Shown here in pieces: positions 1-6,606 of a stretch of 21,069 nucleotides of DNA. The stretch is from the IMG/VR virus record IMGVR_UViG_3300012950_000927, positions 1-21,069 of that record; one strand, 5' to 3'. How positions within the stretch are numbered: position 1 is the first letter of the stretch; each line of letters opens with the position of its first letter. The translations under genes and the position numbers were made by a program. The notes beneath the pieces are model-generated. The model did no database searches, was not told the DNA's origin, and saw only the letters and a list, made by a program, of their open reading frames with translations. This stretch comes from a virus.

Positions 1-126
1 ACACCTAGACTTGTTGCTTTTAGAAACAAAGATGGACATTTCGAAATTCTCGGAAGAGAAGAATTTGATGACTTTTTCGGAGCAAGTGGGAAATACGTAG
101 AACAATACTGGCGAGAAAACCAATGA
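1..126 (+). CDS. C-terminal fragment of an unrecognised protein
   Basis: An open frame runs from base 1 to a TGA at 124-126 and encodes the last 41 residues of a protein that begins outside the window. The tail is charged, with a FRNKDGHFEILGREEF segment followed by an aromatic end (YVEQYWRENQ). It lies just upstream of the capsid gene, where head proteases, portal or scaffold genes often sit, but the fragment carries no motif that identifies it. Its stop overlaps the next small reading frame in an ATGA arrangement, which supports it as a real, translationally coupled gene end. Confidence 0.6.
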   Translation, partial: TPRLVAFRNKDGHFEILGREEFDDFFGASGKYVEQYWRENQ

Positions 127-197
127 AAATAGCGCCTATTCTCACCGCATTAATAGTTGTATCCGCTGTTATTTGGAAATATTGGGTAAAACACTAA
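123..197 (+). CDS. 24-residue single-pass membrane peptide
   Basis: ATG at 123 overlaps the stop of the upstream gene (ATGA). It encodes 24 residues: a short start (MK), one hydrophobic stretch of about 16 residues (IAPILTALIVVSAVIW) and a basic tail (KYWVKH). That pattern fits one transmembrane helix. Small membrane peptides of this sort are frequent in phages, but the function here is unknown and a chance reading frame cannot be excluded. The ATGA coupling and the non-random hydrophobic composition are the only support. Confidence 0.45.
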   Translation: MKIAPILTALIVVSAVIWKYWVKH

Positions 198-219
198 CCC
201 CACAAAAACACCCGAATAT

Positions 220-248
220 TTGACACTCCTACACTACAGGTATAGCTA
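220..248 (+). promoter_or_regulatory. Candidate promoter of the capsid gene
   Basis: A consensus -35 TTGACA at 220-225 is followed by A/T-rich sequence with TATAGC (241-246, 15-base spacing) or TAGCTA (243-248, 17-base spacing) as possible -10 elements. The segment CACTACAGGTATAG resembles the motif found at 1762-1782 and 12451-12471. The transcript would have a leader of about 90 bases before the capsid start. The -35 is convincing; the -10 is ambiguous. Confidence 0.5.
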
Positions 249-291
249 TCAGTAGTATCCTATTACTTGTACCGACTCGGGTGCTTACCTT

Positions 292-333
292 GGGATCGGA
301 CGACATAATTATCAAACACGTCCAATTAATCCC
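292..333 (+). promoter_or_regulatory. Leader stem-loop before the capsid ribosome binding site
   Basis: Two nested complementary pairs, GGGAT (292-296) with ATCCC (329-333) and GGACG (298-302) with CGTCC (319-323), enclose an A/T-rich loop. The hairpin ends one or two bases before the Shine-Dalgarno sequence AGGAGG (335-340). It could stabilise the highly expressed capsid mRNA or tune its translation; this is inferred from the pairing alone. Confidence 0.4.
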
Positions 334-345
334 GAGGAGGGAAAT

Positions 346-1674
346 ATGAGCGAGGACACCTCCCGTCTAAACGAATTGCAATCTGCAATGCGTACAAAGA
401 TGGATCAAAACAAGGAGATCGCCGATTCTTTCGAAATCGAAGATGGCGTTGTCCAGGTCGATGCAGAACAAAAATCTGCATTTGATTCAAACATGAAAGA
501 CATCAAAGAGATCAAAGGTCTCATTGATGGCATCCAAGAGATGGAAAAAACTCGTGAATGGGGTTCAACACCTCAGACCGAGTCCGTCGCCGCAGAAGCT
601 GCAGCCGAATGGGCAAATAGCAGTGAAGTCAAAGAGGCTGTTAGGCAATACCAAACTGTTGGTGAAGCCTTCCTAGACTCAGCTGAGTTCAAAGCTCTTG
701 CTAATGGCGCTGCAGGAGCAAACATGCCTGCTCCGTTCCAGGTACCAGGAAGCCTTGCTTCTAAAGACCTTTACGGACAGAAAGATGTTTACTCTTCACT
801 TCCTTCAGGCACACCCGGTTCTTTTGGAACTATCCAGCGTGACCCAATCGTCATGCCTCCACAGCGTACAAAACGAGTTCGTGACTTGTTCCCAACTCGC
901 ACAACCAACGCTGCTGTAATTGAGTACTTCCGGATGTCCGGCTTTACCAACAATGCTGCTGCTGTGTCAGAGCGTTCAGGTTCTCCTGCTACGTTCACCG
1001 CAAAGCCACAGTCAACGTTGGCATTCGTCGGCGAGCAAGCACCAGTACGCACCCTTGCGCACTGGGAAGCCGCTCACCGTAACGTACTAGCAGACGAGCC
1101 ACAGCTTCGGTCGATTATCGACAATGAGCTTCTTTACGGCCTTCGTTTGCAAGAAGATGCACAGATTATCAGTGGTGCTGGTACCGGTGAAAACCTCACA
1201 GGTATCACAGTAGCCTCTGGTATTCAGACTTACGCATGGTCTGCTGGTGCCACCACTCCGGTGAAGGACACCAAAGCAGATGCAATTCGTCGTGCAGCTA
1301 CCCTTTCATTCCTTGCATACTACGAGCCAACCGGCATCGTAATGCATCCAAATGACTGGGAAGATGTCGAGTTAACTAAAGATTCAAACGGCCAGTACTT
1401 GGTCGCTGTTTCAGTAGCACTCGGCGGCGAACCACGCGTTTGGCGACTTCCAGTCGTAGAGACTCCAGCGATCGCAGAAGGCACTTGTGTCGTCGGCGCA
1501 TTCGGAACTGGTGCACAGCTCTATGATCGTGAAGAAGCAAGCATCCGAATCAGCGAACAGCACAGTGACTTCTTCATCCGGAACGCAATTGTCGTACTGG
1601 CTGAACAGCGCTTGGCTCTCGCCATCAAACGTCCAGAAGCATTCGTCAAAGTCACCTTCGACGCTGCTCCTTAA
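346..1674 (+). CDS. Major capsid protein, HK97 fold
   Basis: 442-residue protein that would form the icosahedral head shell. Residues 1-75 are charged and helical (an internal scaffold or delta-domain-like coiled coil). The rest matches the phage capsid (HK97-type) family layout: a segment around residues 180-205 (RDLFPTRTTNAAVIEYFRM), a central block with FVGEQAP and a helix with RSIIDNELLYGLRLQEDAQI, then GAGTGENLTGI, the hallmark loop before the A-domain. A C-terminal stretch resembles the family's RNAIVVLAEQRLALAIKRPEAFV ending. The start is fixed by a strong ribosome binding site, AGGAGGG, 5 bases before ATG. It is followed at once by a strong terminator, so it is probably a single highly expressed transcript. 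The length is normal for a capsid precursor with an N-terminal scaffold domain. Whether that domain is cleaved off by a protease cannot be seen here. Confidence 0.93.
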   Translation: MSEDTSRLNELQSAMRTKMDQNKEIADSFEIEDGVVQVDAEQKSAFDSNMKDIKEIKGLIDGIQEMEKTREWGSTPQTESVAAEAAAEWANSSEVKEAVRQYQTVGEAFLDSAEFKALANGAAGANMPAPFQVPGSLASKDLYGQKDVYSSLPSGTPGSFGTIQRDPIVMPPQRTKRVRDLFPTRTTNAAVIEYFRMSGFTNNAAAVSERSGSPATFTAKPQSTLAFVGEQAPVRTLAHWEAAHRNVLADEPQLRSIIDNELLYGLRLQEDAQIISGAGTGENLTGITVASGIQTYAWSAGATTPVKDTKADAIRRAATLSFLAYYEPTGIVMHPNDWEDVELTKDSNGQYLVAVSVALGGEPRVWRLPVVETPAIAEGTCVVGAFGTGAQLYDREEASIRISEQHSDFFIRNAIVVLAEQRLALAIKRPEAFVKVTFDAAP

Positions 1675-1716
1675 ATAATAGGGAGTGAGTAGGTAAAACT
1701 GCTCAGAGGACAACTG

Positions 1717-1748
1717 AAAACCCCCGGTCTGAAAGGGCCGGGGGTTTT
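1717..1748 (+). terminator. Rho-independent terminator after the capsid gene
   Basis: A perfect 11-base-pair stem pairs AAAACCCCCGG (1717-1727) with CCGGGGGTTTT (1738-1748) around a 10-base loop; the T tract forms the end of the 3' arm. It lies 42 bases after the capsid stop. The stem is symmetric enough to stop transcription from either side, but the only gene ending here is the capsid gene. Confidence 0.9.
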
Positions 1749-1755
1749 CTAGTTC

Positions 1756-1784
1756 TACTATGTACTCATTACAGGTAGTAAGCT
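1756..1784 (+). promoter_or_regulatory. Candidate leaderless promoter and shared motif before the early operon
   Basis: TAAGCT (1779-1784) fits an actinobacterial -10 (TANNNT) and lies 6 bases before the GTG at 1791, so transcription would begin at the start codon. TACTAT (1756-1761) at 17-base spacing is only a weak -35. Between them lies GTACTCATTACAGGTAGTAA (1762-1781), which recurs with two differences in front of the tRNA at 12451. The conserved block may be the real recognition element for a phage-controlled promoter. Confidence 0.45.
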
Positions 1785-1790
1785 TTAGTC

Positions 1791-1961
1791 GTGGCCAAAA
1801 ATGCAAATGCAGACAACGACTACTGGGAAGAATACAAAAAACTTGGTAAAGGGTTCAAAGGAACTTTTGAAGAGTTTGAAGACTTAGTCGTCGAAGAAGA
1901 ACATCCGCGAGCCATTAGGAAAAAACGGGCTGATGGCACAAAGTTCACCCAATATGATTAA
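1791..1961 (+). CDS. Small charged hypothetical protein (56 aa)
   Basis: GTG start at 1791, TAA at 1959-1961. The 56 residues begin MAKNANADNDYWEEYKK and are strongly charged and aromatic: an acidic middle (FEEFEDLVVEEEH) and a basic end (RAIRKKRADGTKFTQYD). No family is recognised. There is no ribosome binding site, but a -10-like TAAGCT ends 6 bases before the GTG, so a leaderless mRNA is likely. It is the first gene of the plus-strand operon that runs to 6426 and is 11 bases upstream of the nuclease gene. Evidence for reality: the dense packing, the promoter spacing and a sensible amino-acid composition. Confidence 0.62.
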   Translation: MAKNANADNDYWEEYKKLGKGFKGTFEEFEDLVVEEEHPRAIRKKRADGTKFTQYD

Positions 1962-1972
1962 AGAGGTCTTTT

Positions 1973-2374
1973 ATGGAATGTAACTGTGATCCCAGTTGTG
2001 AATGTAGAACAGCGAATAAATACTTTTATGCTGCGAAAGTTCTACGAGTAGTTGACGGAGACACTATCGATGCGATGATTGATGTCGGTTTCGACATTCA
2101 TCACAAAGCTCGGATTCGTCTACTTGGTGTGAATACCCCTGAGACCCGTACCAAGGATCTCGTTGAGAAAGAGGCGGGTATGGCTGCAAAGGCGTTTGCC
2201 AGTGATTGGCTTGATGGTCATGAGACGATTTACATTCAAACTCACAAAGACAAGAGCGGCAAGTTCGGACGTATATTGGGCGACATTTATTCTGACGAGA
2301 ATAAGACCGCTTGGCTAAATGAGGATTTACTTGAGGGCGGTCACGCCACGGCTTATTTTGGCGGTAAGCGCTAG
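1973..2374 (+). CDS. Staphylococcal-nuclease-like (SNase/thermonuclease) protein
   Basis: 133 residues. The SNase (TNase) fold is recognised by VVDGDTID (26-33), RIRLLGVNTPE (47-57) and KFGRILGDIY (97-106). By comparison with staphylococcal nuclease, R49, T55, E57 and R100 correspond to catalytic or calcium-site residues, and D30 to the first calcium ligand, while the second Asp of the family (in the DTPE motif) is Asn54 here. A Cys-rich N-terminus (C3, C5, C9, C11) precedes the domain and could bind metal. No signal peptide is present, so it would act in the cytoplasm, for example on host DNA or in nucleotide scavenging. AGAGG before ATG supports the start. Phage SNase-like proteins are common; activity is not proven. 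Confidence 0.85.
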   Translation: MECNCDPSCECRTANKYFYAAKVLRVVDGDTIDAMIDVGFDIHHKARIRLLGVNTPETRTKDLVEKEAGMAAKAFASDWLDGHETIYIQTHKDKSGKFGRILGDIYSDENKTAWLNEDLLEGGHATAYFGGKR

Positions 2375-2445
2375 TACTGGTGTCCATGAAGCAAGTTTAG
2401 ATGAATGGGCACCACCAGTCAAGATCTTTGTGATTCAATATAAGC

Positions 2446-2871
2446 ATGACAACGGAACACCGAAAATCTCCCAGACGTTCCGTTGAGCGAATCGAGAGAA
2501 TCGGCAATTGGGGTACGGTCAAGTATCACCATCACCTTGAATGCGGGCACATAGAGATTCGCCCAAGAGCATCCACAGCACCCAAGATTGCTTGTGTCTG
2601 GTGCCTGAAAGCAACTGAAAGAGATGCTGAATGGAAAAATCCTGGTGCAATTGATAAAAATTCCGTGGCAAGTCTTGACTATGACCTGGATATGGGGCAA
2701 GATGAAATACGCATCGAAGGGACTCGTGCCGCACTCTCTAGAGAGCTATCTATTCCGCCTGATGCAATAGACATAGTTGCCGTTGACGCAGGGGGAACCT
2801 TAGAAATCCAATCTGCGCTTGTATTTTTATCATCGGACGACGTAAAGCGGATTACTAGACGAAAGGCATAG
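2446..2871 (+). CDS. Hypothetical zinc-binding protein
   Basis: 141 residues with no family I can name. The N-terminal part is basic (HRKSPRRSVERIERIG). Residues 26-55 hold a likely zinc site: HHHLECGH followed by CVWC, i.e. a C-x2-H ... C-x2-C arrangement as in short zinc ribbons. The C-terminal half (about 75-141) is acidic then mixed, with DIVAVDAGGTLEIQSALVF reading like a beta-rich domain. A stop codon lies just upstream in frame, so ATG at 2446 is the first usable start; no ribosome binding site is visible. It sits between the nuclease and WhiB genes, ending one base before the WhiB start codon, so it belongs to the operon. Confidence 0.75.
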   Translation: MTTEHRKSPRRSVERIERIGNWGTVKYHHHLECGHIEIRPRASTAPKIACVWCLKATERDAEWKNPGAIDKNSVASLDYDLDMGQDEIRIEGTRAALSRELSIPPDAIDIVAVDAGGTLEIQSALVFLSSDDVKRITRRKA

Positions 2872-2872
2872 C

Positions 2873-3223
2873 GTGCTAAAAAAAGAGCCCCCGACACTCC
2901 CACCAGAAAAGGGGGCTTGCACTGGCCACCCAACCGAATGGTGGTTTCCTGTAAAACTGCGAGGACAAAAAGGCAAATCAATAGGTCGATTGCGTGAAAA
3001 TAGTATGAAGGCTAAAGCCATCTGTAGCGCATGCGATTTTAAAGAAGAGTGTTTGGAATACTCGCTCCACCATGAGCCTCTCGGCATTTGGGGTGGGTTA
3101 GAGGAAGGTGATCGTGCCTTGATTCGACGCCGTCAAAACATCTACGCAGATCGTAGTGCAAGAGTTTTTTTACCTACTTCTGATTATGGTAGAGGTAGAA
3201 CTAGATCGTCTAATCCTTCATGA
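2873..3223 (+). CDS. WhiB-family Fe-S transcription regulator (first copy)
   Basis: 116 residues. Four cysteines in the WhiB pattern, C16, C51-x2-C54-x5-C60, would ligate a [4Fe-4S] cluster, and the family turn GIWGG is at 71-75, followed by a basic C-terminal tail (RRRQ, GRGRTRS) that would bind DNA or RNA polymerase. WhiB proteins act with the actinobacterial housekeeping sigma factor; phage copies (such as the one in mycobacteriophage TM4) can interfere with host WhiB regulation. The spacing between C16 and C51 is longer than in the second copy of this window because of an inserted KLRGQKGKSIGR segment. GTG start with AAAGG about 7 bases upstream. Its stop overlaps the next start (ATGA), so it is coupled to the primase-helicase. 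Confidence 0.92.
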   Translation: MLKKEPPTLPPEKGACTGHPTEWWFPVKLRGQKGKSIGRLRENSMKAKAICSACDFKEECLEYSLHHEPLGIWGGLEEGDRALIRRRQNIYADRSARVFLPTSDYGRGRTRSSNPS

Positions 3224-5004
3224 GATATAGCCATACCGCCGACTTCTTAAACCGTTTAAATGGTGTTACCGAATCCAGTAATGGATGGGAAGCACGCTGT
3301 CCTTGTAGGCAAGACGACAACAACCCCTCATTGTCTGTCCATGAAAAAGATGATGGTCAGATACTTGTTCATTGTCATCGATCCGGAGGCGCTTGTGGGG
3401 CGGCAGAAATAGTTAGTTCTATGGGTCTTTCTTTATCGGATCTTCGACCTGACAGTAAGAAAACATCAACTGATTTTGATCCACCTAAATACGATAAAGC
3501 GAAAGCTCCAAAACTTACGTTTGTAAGCAAATACGAATACAAAGATGCAGATGGGGTTCTTCTTTTCGAAAAAGTTCGTTTTTCCGAACCTGATGGTAAG
3601 AAAACTTTCCGCCAACGACGCCCTGATGGTTCTGGAGGTTGGACCTACAAACTGGGGAGCACGCCAAAAGTCCTATACAACTTACCTTTAGTAAACAAAG
3701 CAATTGAAAATAAAGAATCAATTTTTGTTGTAGAGGGTGAAAAGGATTGCGACACGCTCACTCAAATGGGTGCCTGCGCTACAACTATGCCGGGTGGGGC
3801 AGGGAAGTGGCTTGAATTACACACCGAAGCTCTCAGGGGGGCAACCGTAGACATTGTTACCGATAACGATGAGGTCGGAAGAAAACATGCCCTTCACGTC
3901 TATGAGGAGCTTAAAAAGGTTGAATGTGACGTCGAAATCTTTAAATGCCCCGAAGCAAAGGACATAACTGACCATATAGAGGCAGGGGGTTCAACTACTG
4001 AACTCATAAAAGTTGAGTCAACCACACTCAAGTCTGAATTTGAAGGACAAGAAACACAAGAAGAGATAGAGGAATTACCCGAAGAAGAACTTCCTCCTCC
4101 CACACGCGAAGAACTTGCCCTAGAGCAAATTCGCCAATTGCTAAATGATCCTGACAAATCTCCTGCACAAATACTCAACAGAACACAACAATTAGCTCAA
4201 ACTACCGATGCTGTGGGCATTAGAGATGAAGGGCGTTTAGTTGTATGGGATGAGTTCCTACAGGAAGCCGTTAGTGACGCATACGATTGGCTAATACCTG
4301 GACTTTTGGAACGCAGAGAGCGTGTAATGGTCGTAGCCGCAGAAGGTGTAGGTAAAACTATGCTTGCACGACAAGTAGCAATTTGTGCCGGTTTAGGAGT
4401 AAACCCTTTCACCTTCCAACAAATGAAACCCATCAGAACACTTACCGTTGACTTAGAGAACCCTGAGCGAATCATCCGACGCACTTCTAGAAAAATCGTA
4501 GGAGCGGCAAAGTCAATGGGCTATGCAGACAAAATGCAAGCCCATTTGTTTATCAAGCCAGATGGCTTGGACCTACTCAACGCCAATGATCGAATATTAC
4601 TTGAACAACACATAGAAGAAACTAAACCAGATCTACTAGTTATGGGTCCGCTGTATAAGGCATTTCTAGATCCTGGTACTCGTACTTCAGAAGCCGTAGC
4701 TATTGAAGTTGCCAAATATTTAGACACTATTAGAGCGGTCTACGGAGTTGCTCTTTGGTTGGAGCATCACGCACCTCTAGGAACCTCCATGACTAGTCGT
4801 GAACTGCGACCTTTTGGTTCCGCTGTATGGTCTCGATGGCCTGAATTTGGGCTTGCTTTACAACCAGACCCCACTGCTATGGGAGAATATGTATATGAAG
4901 TTAACCATTTTAGAGGCGCAAGGGATCTAAGGTATTGGCCACTACAGATGAAACGTGGCGTAAAGTTTCCCTTTGAAGTAACCGAGTTTATGGATGTTAG
5001 TTAA
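3220..5004 (+). CDS. Bifunctional primase-helicase (zinc, TOPRIM, RepA-like ATPase)
   Basis: 594 residues in three parts. Residues 20-60 form a CHC2-like zinc finger of DnaG-type primases (C27, C29, C52, C59; GWEARCPC and ILVHCH). Residues 168-235 are a TOPRIM domain with the invariant Glu in VEGEKD (171-176) and the metal-binding pair in DNDEVG (215-220). An acidic, proline-rich linker (about 275-300) leads to a RecA/RepA-type ATPase: Walker A AAEGVGKT (373-380), a strand ending DLEN (411-414), a Walker-B-like DLLVMGPLYKAF (471-482), and the EHHAPLG segment (515-521) typical of RepA-like and phage primase-helicases. It would unwind and prime DNA at the fork. The start overlaps the WhiB stop (ATGA). 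The zinc spacing C27-x-C29 is shorter than usual. Confidence 0.9.
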   Translation: MRYSHTADFLNRLNGVTESSNGWEARCPCRQDDNNPSLSVHEKDDGQILVHCHRSGGACGAAEIVSSMGLSLSDLRPDSKKTSTDFDPPKYDKAKAPKLTFVSKYEYKDADGVLLFEKVRFSEPDGKKTFRQRRPDGSGGWTYKLGSTPKVLYNLPLVNKAIENKESIFVVEGEKDCDTLTQMGACATTMPGGAGKWLELHTEALRGATVDIVTDNDEVGRKHALHVYEELKKVECDVEIFKCPEAKDITDHIEAGGSTTELIKVESTTLKSEFEGQETQEEIEELPEEELPPPTREELALEQIRQLLNDPDKSPAQILNRTQQLAQTTDAVGIRDEGRLVVWDEFLQEAVSDAYDWLIPGLLERRERVMVVAAEGVGKTMLARQVAICAGLGVNPFTFQQMKPIRTLTVDLENPERIIRRTSRKIVGAAKSMGYADKMQAHLFIKPDGLDLLNANDRILLEQHIEETKPDLLVMGPLYKAFLDPGTRTSEAVAIEVAKYLDTIRAVYGVALWLEHHAPLGTSMTSRELRPFGSAVWSRWPEFGLALQPDPTAMGEYVYEVNHFRGARDLRYWPLQMKRGVKFPFEVTEFMDVS

Positions 5005-5006
5005 AT

Positions 5007-5648
5007 ATGTCAGAAGAAACCAGTAAAGCCCTATCAAGAGAGTTCTTAGCGGAACGTGACCTACGCATATTCAAAATGCGTCAAGGTGGCGTTGCCGTCA
5101 ATGAGATCGGTCGTCGTTTTGGTATATCGACTTCTGTAGTTTCAAAAGCGATTGGTCGCCAGTTAGAGCGACTCAACCGTGAAGCCCTTATGGCCTACCC
5201 CGAAGTTCTCAGAATGGAATTAGAACGACTTGACTCCCTACAGGCGGCTATATGGCCATTGACTCAACATCGTAGAGTGTCGTTAGACGACGGAACAGAA
5301 ATACAAGTAGAACCTGACATGAAAGCGATTCAGCAAGTTTTATCCATAATGGACAGACGTTCAAAGCTTTTGGGCATGGAAAGCAATAATCTTTCAATTC
5401 AAATGGATGTTTCCAGTAATCTTTCTGACCCTATACGTGTCTCAATGATTGGCGAGAATGATGCTGCACCCATAAACAAGTTCTCCCCTGAAGAAGAAGC
5501 AAGAGAATTGCTTGAATTAATGGCTAAAAGTGGTGTTCTGCCCGAAGAAGAGGTTAATAAAATGCTTGGAGAAATAGGCGAAGAAAACATCGTAGACGCC
5601 GAAGTTATAGAACTTCCCCTACCAGACGACGAAAACAGCATAGACTGA
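5007..5648 (+). CDS. HTH DNA-binding protein, terminase-small-subunit-like
   Basis: 213 residues. Residues 20-53 form a helix-turn-helix (MRQGGVAVNEIGRRFGIST and then VVSKAIGRQ), the pattern of sigma-region-4/resolvase type helices. The following helical part (EVLRMELERLDSLQAAIWP, and later PDMKAIQQVLSIMDRRSKLLGM) looks like the central region of many phage small terminase subunits, which recognise packaging sites. The C-terminal third is acidic (about 160-213). It begins 2 bases after the primase-helicase stop, so it is expressed with replication genes rather than next to a large terminase, which leaves open whether it packages DNA or acts as a regulator or replication accessory protein. Confidence 0.72.
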   Translation: MSEETSKALSREFLAERDLRIFKMRQGGVAVNEIGRRFGISTSVVSKAIGRQLERLNREALMAYPEVLRMELERLDSLQAAIWPLTQHRRVSLDDGTEIQVEPDMKAIQQVLSIMDRRSKLLGMESNNLSIQMDVSSNLSDPIRVSMIGENDAAPINKFSPEEEARELLELMAKSGVLPEEEVNKMLGEIGEENIVDAEVIELPLPDDENSID

Positions 5649-5653
5649 TATAC

Positions 5654-6280
5654 ATGAGTGACGAATCGACAGAAATCCCAACAACACAGTACCTTCCACC
5701 AGAGGGTAGTCAAGTAGAAGAAAAGTCTGAAGCGGAGATTGAAGAAGAATCTACGGAAGAAGAAACAGAACCAGTTTCCTTAGACGACTTAGATGGATTT
5801 TTGGCTGAAATGGAAGAAATTGAAGCTTCAATGGAAGCAGAACCAGAACCTAAACCTGAACCCGCAGTTCAGCATGACCCTATGGTTGCTGCGGCTGAAT
5901 TAGCACAAAAGATCCATCAGCAAGAAGCAGACGACGCCCAAAAAGAGATAGATAACGTCGAAGCCGCAATGGACAAAGTGGCTGAAACTTTAGATCACAC
6001 AATCTCTTCCAAAATCAGCGATGATGACGGACCTGCGGACAAACAGATTCTTATCCGTTCGACTGTACGAGACCACGAACGCTGGAAGTTAGCAGCAGAG
6101 CGTGAAGGTAAATCCCTATCAGCATTTGTTAGAGATCTTGTCAATGTGAGCGTCACAGAAATTCTAGATTGTTCACATCCTGCCGAATACCGACAGGCTT
6201 ATCCATGGTCTGAGACATGCCTCAAATGTGGCACTCGACTTTGGGAAAAAGGCGACACGCACCTAACGAATCCACGATGA
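5654..6280 (+). CDS. Acidic protein with RHH-like and zinc-ribbon C-terminus
   Basis: 208 residues. Residues 1-75 are very rich in Glu/Pro (EEESTEEETEP and repeated EPEPKPEP), probably disordered. Residues 76-125 are helical. Residues 130-170 look like a ribbon-helix-helix/Arc-type DNA-binding unit: a beta-like ILIRSTVR followed by DHERWKLAAEREGKSLSAFV and RDLVN. The end (about 173-200) has CSHP and CLKCG, a C-x-H / C-x2-C possible zinc site. It starts 5 bases after the HTH gene and its stop overlaps the following zinc-ribbon gene (ATGA). A regulator of the operon or a DNA-binding accessory protein is a fair guess; no specific family is certain. Confidence 0.72.
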   Translation: MSDESTEIPTTQYLPPEGSQVEEKSEAEIEEESTEEETEPVSLDDLDGFLAEMEEIEASMEAEPEPKPEPAVQHDPMVAAAELAQKIHQQEADDAQKEIDNVEAAMDKVAETLDHTISSKISDDDGPADKQILIRSTVRDHERWKLAAEREGKSLSAFVRDLVNVSVTEILDCSHPAEYRQAYPWSETCLKCGTRLWEKGDTHLTNPR

Positions 6281-6426
6281 CCGAACTCCGTCCTGCGGAG
6301 AAATACGCGCACTGTCTTGAATGTGATCGCTTTAGACGAGTATCTAAACGCTGCAAAGAATGTGGTTGCTTTATGCCCTTAAAGGTTCGAGTTCCAGGTC
6401 TCCACTGTCCCATAGAGAAGTGGTAG
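6277..6426 (+). CDS. 49-residue zinc-ribbon protein
   Basis: ATG at 6277 overlaps the preceding stop (ATGA). The 49 residues contain CLEC (13-16), CKECGC (26-31) and one more Cys near the end (LHCPIEKW), a compact zinc-ribbon arrangement with basic residues between the pairs (RFRRVSKR). A longer in-frame extension upstream exists but overlaps the previous gene by more than 60 bases; the coupled ATG is preferred. It is the last gene of the plus-strand operon; its stop directly abuts the end of a convergent gene with no space for a terminator. Function unknown. Confidence 0.7.
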   Translation: MTELRPAEKYAHCLECDRFRRVSKRCKECGCFMPLKVRVPGLHCPIEKW

Positions 6427-6567
6427 TTAAGAAGCCTCGTTGAGACTTTTCTCTCTAAGATCTAAAAGTAAGTCTTGAACTTCATCGGCGGAAAATAGTT
6501 CTCTATTAGCTGTCAATTCTAAAAAAGATTCTATTTCTTGTATTAGTGTGGTTTCTGTATCTGTCAT
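6427..6567 (-). CDS. 46-residue acidic protein downstream of RNR
   Basis: Minus-strand ATG at 6565-6567, TAA at 6427-6429. The protein (MTDTETTLIQEIESFLELTA then NRELFSADEVQDLL and so on) is acidic and predicted fully helical, with a leucine-rich face. It follows the ribonucleotide reductase gene by 39 bases on the same strand and ends exactly where the convergent zinc-ribbon gene ends. An AAAGGA lies about 12 bases before the ATG. No family is recognised; possible roles (small binding partner of RNR or another protein) are guesses. Confidence 0.6.
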   Translation of the reverse strand: MTDTETTLIQEIESFLELTANRELFSADEVQDLLLDLREKSLNEAS

Positions 6568-6606
6568 ACAACCAGCATATCCTTTCCGGTTTTAATCAGC
6601 CACCCT

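Noticed and set aside
2375-2445. Imperfect inverted repeat ACTGGTG ... CACCACCAGT as terminator after the SNase gene
   Set aside because: The stem is interrupted and no T tract follows; the operon seems to continue.
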